This document shows, piece after piece, positions 6,583 to 12,680 of a stretch of DNA of 12,680 nt (positions are counted from its first letter, which is position 1; every line of letters begins with the position of its first letter). The notes beneath the pieces are model-generated. The model was given only the letters and a program-made list of their open reading frames with translations, ran no database searches and was not told where the DNA came from. The stretch comes from CAYOSU01 sp964541255 (GTDB lineage: Bacteria > Bacillota > Clostridia > Christensenellales > CAMQZB01), in NCBI GenBank assembly GCA_964541255.1, contig CAZIPL010000042.1, positions 1 to 12,680 on the forward strand, written 5' to 3'. The translations under genes and the position numbers were made by a program.

Positions 6583-8985
6583 ATGGATGAAAAAGAAAGA
6601 CTGTTTTTTACACCTCTTGAAGACATAATTCATAACTCCATGATTCCGTATGCCGAATACGTAATTATGGATAGAGCCATTCCGCGAGTAGAAGACGGCT
6701 TAAAGCCCGTTCAAAGGCGTGTTTTATATACGATGTACGAGCTTGGCAACACCCCCGACAAGCCGACCAAGAAGTCTGCGAGAATAGTCGGCGATTGCCT
6801 CGGTAAGTTCCACCCTCACGGCGATACTTCCGTTTACGGCGCGTTGGTAAGACTTGCTCAGGAGTTCTCGGTAAGAAACGTTCTCGTTGACGGACAGGGC
6901 AATTTCGGCTCGATAGACGGAGACGGCGCGGCGGCGATGAGGTATACCGAAGCAAGGCTTTCACCCTTAGCTATGGAGCTTCTTCGCGACATCGATAAAG
7001 ACACGGTAGATTTCACCAACAACTTCGACGATACCTTGACTGAGCCCGTAATTTTGCCGGGGCGTTTTCCCAACCTTCTTGTCAACGGCGCGTACGGAAT
7101 AGCCGTAGGACTTGCGACCAACATCCCCACTCATAACTTAGGCGAAACGATAGACGGCTGTATCGCAATGATCAAAAAGCCCGACATTAAGCTTGCCGAG
7201 ATGATGAAGTATATCAAAGGTCCCGATTTCCCGTCAGGCGGATATATCGTCGCAACCGACCTTGTCAATGCCTACGAAACGGGCAAGGGCAGAATCGTTC
7301 TCAAAGCAAAGTGCGCCATAGAGACCGAAAAGGGCAGAGAGACGATAGTTATAAACGAGCTTCCCTATCAAGTCAATAAGTCGTTGCTCCAGCAAAAGAT
7401 TATTGCCCTTAGAGATGATAAGAATCCGATTTTCCAAGGCATTCAGGAAGTAACCGACGAATCGGACGTAAACGGAATAAGAGTTCTTATAAAGATTAAG
7501 AAAGACTACCACGCGAGCGAGATTTTGGAAGAGCTGTATAAAAAGACCGACCTTACGACCTCGTTCAATATCAATATGGTTGCGATTGCCGACGGAAAGC
7601 CCAAACAGCTTTCGCTACTTGAAATATTGAAAGCGTATGTCGAATACCAAATAAAGGTCATCGTTCGCCGTTCGAAATACGAATATAACGAAGCCAAAAA
7701 GCGTGCGCATATTTTAGAAGCGCTTGTTATTGCCGTCAAAGCAATCGACGAGGTTGTCGAGATAATCAAAACAAGCAAAAACACTTCCGAAGCGAGAAGT
7801 CGCTTGATGGACAGATTCGACTTAGACACCGAACAGGCTCAGGCTATTTTGGATTTAAGGCTTGCTCGTCTTACTTCTCTTGAAGTATATAAGCTCGAAA
7901 AGGAGCTTGAAGAGACGAAAGCGTTGATGGCAAAGCTCCACGCGATAATCAACTCCAAAGAAAAGCAGAAAGAGGTTTTGATTTCAGAGCTTAGCGACAT
8001 CAAAAAACGCTTTGCCGACGACAGACGTTCGGAGATTATTTACGACGTAAATGATATCGTAATCGAAACGGAAGACAATAAAAAGATTGAAAACTGCAAG
8101 GTATATATAACGGCAAGCGGCGAGCTTAAAAAGGCTCTTAAAGCCGATTTTAGTAAGCTTGTCGGCAATAAATCTCATCCCGAACTTTCTGAAACGGCGG
8201 TAATATCTGTCGATTGTAAGTCCGACGAAGAGATTAAAGCCTTCACGAATTTCGGCAGAGTATTGAAGTTCTTTGCGGAAGATTTGCCGCTGACCAAAAT
8301 AAAAGAAAAGTCCGCGTCGAAAGAAAGCGTCACGAAAGAGCTTGACGAGAACGAAAAGATCGTTGCGATGTATGTCACCGACGAGTTATCGGGAAGCTTT
8401 GTTTTCTTCACAAAAGAGGGCGCGGTAAAGCGTACCGACGTAACGGAATATCAGACCTCGAGAAAGAATCCCTTCGATGCGATGAAGCTCAAAGAGGGGG
8501 ATGAAATAATAAACGTCGAGATGTTTAAAGAGGGCTTGCCGATTCTTTTCGTTTCGAAGAACGGAATGATTTTGCGAGCGACATCGGACGATATACCGCT
8601 TCAAGGAAGAATCTCGATGGGCGTTAAGGGAATGGTGCTTGGCGACAACGACGAAGTTATCTTTGCGGGAATGTCGGATAAGTCGGGCGAAGCGTTTGCG
8701 ATTACCGATAAAGCGATTGCAAAGCGCGTCATCATGGCGCAGATTCCCGAAACGGCAAGAGCGAGAAAGGGGGTTAAGATGTTCGACTTCAAGAAAGGCG
8801 GTGAAATAGTCGGCGGCGGCTTCGTCAAAGAGCCGTATAAGCTGGCTGTCGTTGCCGACACGAAAGACGTAACCGTTCTGTCGACCGAGAATGTCGAAAT
8901 AGACAAACGCGAGGGCAAGGGTAAGCTTCTATCCGACGTAAAATTTTTCGAAAGAATAATCGCGGTCGGCAAGCTTTCGCAATAA
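6583..8985 (+). CDS. parC: Type IIA DNA topoisomerase subunit A (ParC, topoisomerase IV; GyrA family)
   Basis: An 800-residue DNA cleavage and religation subunit working with the B subunit encoded just upstream. The winged-helix breakage domain covers about residues 25-150 with the catalytic Arg120-Tyr121 in AAMRYTEARL. The QRDR helix is HPHGDTSVYGAL (77-88), with Thr82 and Gly86 at the positions of E. coli GyrA Ser83 and Asp87. The tower and C-gate region includes the DLDTEQAQAILDLRLARL segment near 414-431. A beta-pinwheel DNA-wrapping domain runs from about 495 to the end. That domain lacks a canonical GyrA box (QRRGGKG); the nearest string is GRISMGVKG near 674. The opening MIPYAEYVIMDRAIPRVEDG differs from typical gyrase A, which usually has YAMSVI and RALPDVRDG. 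Both points favour ParC over GyrA. AGGAGG precedes the ATG and the gene shares the parE transcript. Confidence 0.9.
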   Translation: MDEKERLFFTPLEDIIHNSMIPYAEYVIMDRAIPRVEDGLKPVQRRVLYTMYELGNTPDKPTKKSARIVGDCLGKFHPHGDTSVYGALVRLAQEFSVRNVLVDGQGNFGSIDGDGAAAMRYTEARLSPLAMELLRDIDKDTVDFTNNFDDTLTEPVILPGRFPNLLVNGAYGIAVGLATNIPTHNLGETIDGCIAMIKKPDIKLAEMMKYIKGPDFPSGGYIVATDLVNAYETGKGRIVLKAKCAIETEKGRETIVINELPYQVNKSLLQQKIIALRDDKNPIFQGIQEVTDESDVNGIRVLIKIKKDYHASEILEELYKKTDLTTSFNINMVAIADGKPKQLSLLEILKAYVEYQIKVIVRRSKYEYNEAKKRAHILEALVIAVKAIDEVVEIIKTSKNTSEARSRLMDRFDLDTEQAQAILDLRLARLTSLEVYKLEKELEETKALMAKLHAIINSKEKQKEVLISELSDIKKRFADDRRSEIIYDVNDIVIETEDNKKIENCKVYITASGELKKALKADFSKLVGNKSHPELSETAVISVDCKSDEEIKAFTNFGRVLKFFAEDLPLTKIKEKSASKESVTKELDENEKIVAMYVTDELSGSFVFFTKEGAVKRTDVTEYQTSRKNPFDAMKLKEGDEIINVEMFKEGLPILFVSKNGMILRATSDDIPLQGRISMGVKGMVLGDNDEVIFAGMSDKSGEAFAITDKAIAKRVIMAQIPETARARKGVKMFDFKKGGEIVGGGFVKEPYKLAVVADTKDVTVLSTENVEIDKREGKGKLLSDVKFFERIIAVGKLSQ

Positions 8986-9013
8986 AACCAAGGTTTGTTT
9001 ATATATCGTTAGG

Positions 9014-9050
9014 CGTTGATAATCAACGAAAACAAAAGTATATCGTTGAT
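9014..9050. repeat. Short CGTTGAT repeats after parC
   Basis: CGTTGAT-A-ATCAACG (9014-9028) is a perfect 7-bp inverted repeat around one base, and a third CGTTGAT lies at 9044-9050. With a 1-base centre it is unlikely to fold as RNA without losing inner pairs, so it looks more like a protein site or decay product. No function is assigned. Confidence 0.25.
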
Positions 9051-9074
9051 AAATAAAAAACCTATAATAAAAAT

Positions 9075-9103
9075 AAAAGCGAGATTTATTCTCGCTTTTT
9101 TTT
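9075..9103 (+). terminator. Terminator of the topoisomerase operon
   Basis: GCGAGA (9079-9084) and TCTCGC (9090-9095) pair around TTTAT, with A4 before and eight T residues after, about 90 bases downstream of the parC stop. The A-rich left flank may let it also act on the minus strand. It shares its stem sequence with the terminator at 2006-2032. Confidence 0.8.
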
Positions 9104-9151
9104 ATGTCGATATAAAATCACTGTCAAACCGAAAAACGTCAATATACTTAT

Positions 9152-9187
9152 AAAAATGCCCCGAAAAACATTCTTTTCAAGGGCATT
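9152..9187 (-). terminator. Terminator of the SDR gene
   Basis: On the minus strand AATGCCC (from 9187) pairs with GGGCATT (9155-9161), with an inner GAAAA/TTTTC helix (9163-9167 with 9174-9178), followed by five T residues. It starts 15 bases after the SDR stop codon. Confidence 0.7.
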
Positions 9188-9201
9188 ATTAACAAATACT
9201 A

Positions 9202-9975
9202 TTACTTTTTCTTGCTGTTTTGTTTAATCCAAGTTTTCATAACCGTTTTGACGGGGAGAATCTTAACGAGCCTTGCCTGCCACCTGTTGAGGAAGCCCAA
9301 AACAGAAAGCTCCTTGCCGCGCCTTAGATCTTTTATGGTTTGCTTTGCAACTTCTTCGCTCGTATAAAGTCTGTTGTAATAATTGACCGCTTCGTCGCCG
9401 TTAGTCTTGAATGCGGTATCGAAAAACTCCGTTTTGATCCAGCCGGGGCAAATAATCATAACAGAAATGCCTCGCGGTTTAAGCTCCATAGACAACGCTC
9501 TCGAATAGCTCATAACGAACGCCTTGGTCGCACCGTAGGTCGTAATATAAGGCACAGGTTGGAATGCTGACATCGAATCGAGCATAAGAAGCTTCGCGCC
9601 CTTTTGCATATAAGGGAGAGTGATTTCCGTCATTGCGGCATAGCCCTTGCAGTTTAGGTCTATCATTTTCATCGTTGCGTCGAGAGGCACGTTTTCGATA
9701 TGTCCGAACTGCCCGAAGCCGCTGCAATTAAGAAGTAGCGTAACGTTGGGTTTTTCTTCTTCGAGCATTGATTTATATTTCAAATAGCTCTCTTCAACAG
9801 TCAAATCGAGGGGTATAGGACGAATTTTCGTCTTAACCTTGTCTTGCAATTCAAAGAGCCTGTCCTCGCGACGGGCTATAGCCCAGATCTCGTCAAAACG
9901 ATATTCTTTTTCGAGTGCAAACAAAAGATCTCTGCCCATACCCGAGCTTGCGCCCGTAATAACCGCTATATTCAT
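9202..9975 (-). CDS. Short-chain dehydrogenase/reductase (SDR) family oxidoreductase
   Basis: A 257-residue classical SDR, expected to oxidise or reduce a carbonyl/alcohol with NAD(P)H in the cytoplasm. The cofactor motif TGASSGMG is at residues 7-14, and two Arg residues at 35-36, after the second beta strand, favour NADP(H). NCSG at 83-86 replaces the common NNAG. The catalytic residues are Ser134, Tyr147 and Lys151 (YGATK), with CPGW at about 178-181 after the active site. The basic tail (about 230-257) is slightly longer than in minimal SDRs. The ATG at 9973-9975 has GAGGAG six bases upstream. An upstream in-frame TTG at 9996 lies before that site and is rejected. The gene is divergent from nagA with separate promoters. 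The substrate is unknown. Confidence 0.9.
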   Translation of the reverse strand: MNIAVITGASSGMGRDLLFALEKEYRFDEIWAIARREDRLFELQDKVKTKIRPIPLDLTVEESYLKYKSMLEEEKPNVTLLLNCSGFGQFGHIENVPLDATMKMIDLNCKGYAAMTEITLPYMQKGAKLLMLDSMSAFQPVPYITTYGATKAFVMSYSRALSMELKPRGISVMIICPGWIKTEFFDTAFKTNGDEAVNYYNRLYTSEEVAKQTIKDLRRGKELSVLGFLNRWQARLVKILPVKTVMKTWIKQNSKKK

Positions 9976-10013
9976 AAAAATCTCCTCAATATTCAAAAAT
10001 TATTTACTCAAAA

Positions 10014-10043
10014 AGTATACCGCAAAATCAAACGATTTCGCAA
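10014..10043 (-). promoter_or_regulatory. Promoter of the SDR gene
   Basis: On the minus strand TTGCGA (10038-10043), an 18-base spacer and TATACT (10014-10019) lie about 30 bases before the Shine-Dalgarno. An AAATC/GATTT inverted repeat (10025-10038) overlaps the spacer and may be accidental. Confidence 0.4.
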
Positions 10044-10049
10044 GAAATA

Positions 10050-10078
10050 TTTACATCTTGGTCGCGATATGTTAAAAT
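10050..10078 (+). promoter_or_regulatory. Promoter of nagA
   Basis: TTTACA (10050-10055), a 17-base spacer and TAAAAT (10073-10078) differ from the -35 and -10 consensus at one position each and lie about 25 bases before the nagA Shine-Dalgarno. The -35 boxes of the divergent SDR and nagA promoters are only 6 bases apart. Confidence 0.55.
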
Positions 10079-10113
10079 ATCATAAAAGAAATATCCTTAA
10101 AAAGGAGAAAAAT

Positions 10114-11184
10114 ATGACGACGTTATATAAAAACTGTAAATTGGCGATACACGGCGAGCTTTGCGATAAAGAAATGCTCGTAGAAGACGGAATAATCAAA
10201 AAAATCGGCGTAAACCTAACGGGAGACGAAGTCGTCGATCTTCAAGGCAAAACGGTCTATCCCAAGGTAATCGACCAGCATACTCACGGCGGCGGCGGAT
10301 ATGACTTTACGTTGGCAACTTTAGATGAAATGAAAAAGCTCATTGAGTTCTATCGCGAGCAAAACGTCGGAACGATTTTCCCGACTCTTATGACGGACAG
10401 CCGCGAGACCATGCTTTCGCAGATGGATAAAATCGTAGAGCTTGCAAAAACCTGCCCCGAAGTTAAAGGTATTCACGCAGAAGGACCGTTTTTGTCTCAC
10501 GAATATAAAGGCGCAACGCCCGAAAACTATATTCAGACGCCTAATCTTGATATGGCAAAAGCGCTTGTCGAACACGGTCAAGGGCTCTTGAAACTCGTTA
10601 CGGTAAGTCCCGAGCTTGAAAATGCGTTGGAAGTTATAGAATATTTCACTTCGAACGGAATCAACGTCAATTTAGGTCATAGCGGCGCGACTTACGACCA
10701 AGGCAAAGCGGCTATGGATTTAGGCGCAAACGGCTTTACGCATACGTTCAATGCGATGCGCCCAATTCACCAACACGAAATAGCAATCTCAGGCTTGGCG
10801 CTTTTATCGGAGGGGTATTGCGAAATGATATGCGACGGCAGACATCTTCATCCCAACACCGTCAAACTTATGCTCAAAGCCAAAGGTCTCGATAAGCTTA
10901 TTTTGGTAACCGACTCCATTATGGCGGCAGGGCTTCCAGACGGCGAATATAAGCTCGGTGCAAACAGAATCAAGGTTATTGACGGAGACGCAAGGCTTTG
11001 GGATTTGAGTTCGAGAGCGGGTAGCACCCTCAAAGCGTTTGACGGCGTAAAGAACTTCGCCGCGTTCACGGGCTTACCTTTGGAAAAAGCCATTGTTCCC
11101 GCAAGCGAGAACCCCGCAAAATACTTGGGACTTAACACGGGCGTTTTGGAAGAGGGAAGACTCGCGGAGTTTTTCGTTTTATAA
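10114..11184 (+). CDS. nagA: N-acetylglucosamine-6-phosphate deacetylase
   Basis: Removes acetate from GlcNAc-6-phosphate to give glucosamine-6-phosphate, the step joining amino-sugar catabolism and cell-wall recycling to central metabolism. The 356 residues form an amidohydrolase barrel with DQHTHGGGG (54-62, metal-site histidines 56 and 58), HAEGPF (Glu123), LGHSGATY (His189), THTFNAM (His210), ICDGRHLHP (substrate contacts near His244), and VTDSIMAAGLPDGEY with the catalytic Asp267. Some positions are atypical: PKVID where PGFID is usual, and SHEYKGAT where a KGAH ending is common. The C-terminus stops right after GRLAEFFVL, apparently lacking the last ~20 residues of the small beta domain. 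GGAG (10104-10107) sits six bases before the ATG; the frame is open upstream but overlaps the divergent SDR promoter. No nagB or PTS gene is adjacent. Confidence 0.9.
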   Translation: MTTLYKNCKLAIHGELCDKEMLVEDGIIKKIGVNLTGDEVVDLQGKTVYPKVIDQHTHGGGGYDFTLATLDEMKKLIEFYREQNVGTIFPTLMTDSRETMLSQMDKIVELAKTCPEVKGIHAEGPFLSHEYKGATPENYIQTPNLDMAKALVEHGQGLLKLVTVSPELENALEVIEYFTSNGINVNLGHSGATYDQGKAAMDLGANGFTHTFNAMRPIHQHEIAISGLALLSEGYCEMICDGRHLHPNTVKLMLKAKGLDKLILVTDSIMAAGLPDGEYKLGANRIKVIDGDARLWDLSSRAGSTLKAFDGVKNFAAFTGLPLEKAIVPASENPAKYLGLNTGVLEEGRLAEFFVL

Positions 11185-11187
11185 GTT

Positions 11188-11772
11188 ATGAACGATATAA
11201 ATTTAGCGTACATAAAGAGGGGAAAGGGCTTTCCCCTCATACTTTTGCACGGCAACGGCGAGAGTAAGGAATATTTTTCAAATCAAATCGAAGAATTTTC
11301 GAAATACTTTGAAGTTTTTGCGATAGATACTCGCGGACACGGCGAAAGCCCTCGCGGAGAAAAGCCTTTTACGATAAGGCAATTTGCCGAAGATTTGAAC
11401 GATTTTATGATAAGCTTCAAGATAGAGAAAGCGCATATTCTCGGATTTTCGGACGGAGCGAATATCGCTATGGTTTTTGCCGCGAAGTATCCCGAAAAGG
11501 TAAATAAGCTCATACTAAACGGCGGAAATTTAGAGCCGTCGGGCGTAAAGCGAATATATCAAAAGCCCATTGAAAAAGAGTATGAAAAAGCATTGATTTT
11601 GGCTCAAACGAACGAGCGAGCAAAAATGGACGCGGAGCTATTGGCTCTTATGGTGTTAGAGCCCGATATAACAAAAGAAGAGCTTTCGAGAATAAATGCT
11701 AAGACTTTGGTTATTGTAGGCGAAAACGATATGATAAAAAATCGCACACGAAATTTATATATAAAAGCATAA
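11188..11772 (+). CDS. Alpha/beta hydrolase, truncated by a frameshift
   Basis: The in-frame product is 194 residues of an alpha/beta-hydrolase-fold enzyme. Visible motifs are LHGNGE (20-25, oxyanion hole), DTRGHGES (47-54), the nucleophile elbow GFSDG (86-90, Ser88), and VGEND (177-181, probable catalytic Asp181). The frame is then lost in a run of six A residues (11736-11741) and ends after a short non-homologous tail. The missing part, including the catalytic His in GDHF, is encoded in another frame at 11742-11870. With one more A the protein would be 227 residues, normal for the family. It starts 3 bases after the nagA stop with no clear Shine-Dalgarno, suggesting translational coupling. 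As read, the truncated product should be inactive. A sequencing or assembly indel is a serious alternative. The substrate is unknown. Confidence 0.75.
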   Translation: MNDINLAYIKRGKGFPLILLHGNGESKEYFSNQIEEFSKYFEVFAIDTRGHGESPRGEKPFTIRQFAEDLNDFMISFKIEKAHILGFSDGANIAMVFAAKYPEKVNKLILNGGNLEPSGVKRIYQKPIEKEYEKALILAQTNERAKMDAELLALMVLEPDITKEELSRINAKTLVIVGENDMIKNRTRNLYIKA

Positions 11773-11870
11773 AAAACGCGAGCTTTGTTGAAATAAAAGG
11801 CGATCACTTTATAGCAAGTAATAACCCCAAAGCATTTAACAAAGCCGTCTCGGAATATTTACTCGATTGA
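11742..11870 (+). pseudogene. Out-of-frame C-terminus of the alpha/beta hydrolase
   Basis: In the frame displaced by one base from the gene above, 11742-11870 encodes the expected end of the fold: SHTKFIYKSIKNASFVEIKG, then DHFIASNNPKAF and a final helix ending EYLLD before TGA. The GDH motif carries the catalytic His (residue 207 of the repaired protein). It joins smoothly to GENDMIKK if the A6 tract is read as A7. Confidence 0.75.
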
Positions 11871-11989
11871 ATCAAACTTTGATAAATACTTCTCTTTCCG
11901 CGACAGTTTTCAAACTTTTGTCAGATAAATTATTCTTTATGTTTTTGCGAAAATGAGACTATAAACGAATATAATTTCACAAAAAAGCA

Positions 11990-12018
11990 TTGACAAGGGG
12001 TTATACCTATGATAAAAT
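11990..12018 (+). promoter_or_regulatory. Strong promoter of the lipoprotein gene
   Basis: A consensus TTGACA (11990-11995), an exact 17-base spacer and TAAAAT (12013-12018, one mismatch) make this the best promoter in the window. The leader would be about 22 bases, placing the Shine-Dalgarno near its middle. Confidence 0.7.
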
Positions 12019-12047
12019 ATGATTACCATAGAAAAGGAGATTGGTAT

Positions 12048-12470
12048 ATGAAAAACGTAAATAAGATCGTTGCTGTTTTATTGGTAGCAGTTATGCTTTT
12101 CGCCCTCGTTGGTTGCGATAAGTATCCTGCAATCTCTAAGGCTCTTGAAAATGAGGGCTATGAACTCCGCGATAATTCGGTAGTAGGCGCAGTATGGAAC
12201 ACGGCTTTGGAAGAGTTCTATAAATCCAAAGGCGAAGAAGAAGTTAAGGCTGTTGTTTATGTATGGTCTAAGGGCGGAAAGCTTTTGACTTCCGACCAGG
12301 GAATCATCATCGAGTTCAGAAACCAGAAAGAGCTTCAGGAATTCTATGAAGAGCAGAGCAACACCATTCAGGGCGCTGTTCAAGACTTTATGGAGTCCGA
12401 TATCTGCAACGGCAACTGCATCATCATTACGACTTCTTCCGAGATGGTAGAAATCTTCAAGAAAGCGTAA
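12048..12470 (+). CDS. Small predicted lipoprotein of unknown function
   Basis: A 140-residue protein with a type II signal peptide: charged start MKNVNK, hydrophobic core at about 7-19, and lipobox LVGC with the acylated Cys23. It should be anchored on the outer face of the cytoplasmic membrane. The ~117-residue mature part is acidic and looks globular, with alternating strands and helices (VKAVVYVWSKGG, GIIIEFRNQKELQEFYEEQ). Two further cysteines at 120 and 124 (CNGNC) could form a disulphide or bind metal. GGAG at 12036-12039 is eight bases before the ATG at 12048. An in-frame ATG at 12009 lies inside the promoter -10 region and before that site, and would spoil the signal peptide. The gene has its own promoter and terminator. 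I recognise no family. Confidence 0.82.
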   Translation: MKNVNKIVAVLLVAVMLFALVGCDKYPAISKALENEGYELRDNSVVGAVWNTALEEFYKSKGEEEVKAVVYVWSKGGKLLTSDQGIIIEFRNQKELQEFYEEQSNTIQGAVQDFMESDICNGNCIIITTSSEMVEIFKKA

Positions 12471-12493
12471 TCGATAATCGAAAAAAGAAAATT

Positions 12494-12518
12494 AAGTCGG
12501 CTTTATGCCGACTTTTTT
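12494..12518 (+). terminator. Terminator of the lipoprotein gene
   Basis: AAGTCGGC (12494-12501) and GCCGACTT (12507-12514) form an 8-bp GC-rich stem around TTTAT, followed by a six-T run, 24 bases after the stop codon. Confidence 0.88.
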
Positions 12519-12546
12519 CGTTATATAAAAAAGATTAACTTGACTT

Positions 12547-12657
12547 TTATTTTATCTGTTTATGCTTTATTGAAAACCATATCAATATAGAGACGGCAAA
12601 CAAGAATATACTGCAAGCAATTATTTGAAAATTTCGTAAAAAGACGGCTTTTATTTC
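12547..12657 (-). other. Possible membrane-segment fragment at right edge
   Basis: A minus-strand stop-to-stop frame of 36 codons reads as one hydrophobic helix (IIACSIFLFAVSILIWF) with basic flanks, ending at a TAA at 12547-12549. It has no ATG and is closed upstream by a TAA at 12658-12660. It could be the frameshifted tail of a membrane-protein gene entering from the right, but the piece is too short to decide. Confidence 0.18.
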
Positions 12658-12680
12658 TTAATCTGGGGAGACCATCGATG

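Noticed and set aside
9844..10113. Open upstream extension of nagA by about 90 codons
   Set aside because: It overlaps the divergent SDR gene and both promoters. The ATG at 10114 has a proper Shine-Dalgarno, and NagA proteins begin at the equivalent position.
11871..11924. Inverted repeats ATCAAA-C-TTTGAT (11871-11883) and GACA/TGTC (about 11904-11924) as a terminator for the nagA operon
   Set aside because: The stems are weak or interrupted and no T run follows either one, so I do not call a terminator. Termination of this operon remains unplaced.
1..12680. Defence system, CRISPR array, prophage or integrated mobile element
   Set aside because: No regularly spaced repeats, no cas, transposase, integrase, toxin-antitoxin or phage-like protein motifs were seen on either strand.

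Overview
The window looks like chromosomal DNA from an uncultured, probably gut-dwelling, low-to-moderate-GC Firmicute of the Clostridia. The grounds are AGGAGG-type ribosome binding sites before almost every gene, sigma-A-like promoters, AT-rich spacers, the standard genetic code with TAA ending every intact gene, and clostridial-style protein sequences. This placement is inference; no rRNA gene or other decisive marker is present. I found no CRISPR array, prophage, complete insertion sequence or obvious defence system. Most of the window is ordinary metabolism and housekeeping.

Layout. Positions 1-197 hold hairpin-rich repeat debris and the terminator of a minus-strand TetR-family repressor (198-782). 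The repressor is divergent from an HSL-type esterase/lipase (1044-1955). A 550-base spacer follows, holding a terminator, a good promoter and two matching 15-base dyads. It leads to a cytoplasmic DUF5060/TIM-barrel glycosidase (2508-4040). A bidirectional terminator separates this from a minus-strand tRNA-Ala(CGC) (4119-4194). The spacer 4225-4482 contains what looks like a decayed minus-strand reading frame. Next is a two-gene operon for a type IIA topoisomerase (4583-8985), most likely topoisomerase IV (parE-parC). Beyond two terminators, a minus-strand short-chain dehydrogenase (9202-9975) is divergent from N-acetylglucosamine-6-phosphate deacetylase nagA (10114-11184). nagA is followed after 3 bases by an alpha/beta hydrolase that is frameshifted in an A6 tract. 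Last comes a small lipoprotein with its own strong promoter and terminator (12048-12470).

How the genes work together. The topoisomerase pair is a housekeeping unit. The TetR/esterase pair is probably a small self-regulated module. The glycosidase and nagA fit a lifestyle of breaking down glycans or amino sugars, but they are not in one operon and no transporter is visible. The observations most worth following up are the twin dyads upstream of the glycosidase, the homopolymer frameshift that removes the catalytic histidine of the alpha/beta hydrolase, the natural Thr/Gly pair at the quinolone-determining positions of the topoisomerase A subunit, and the decayed frame next to the tRNA.
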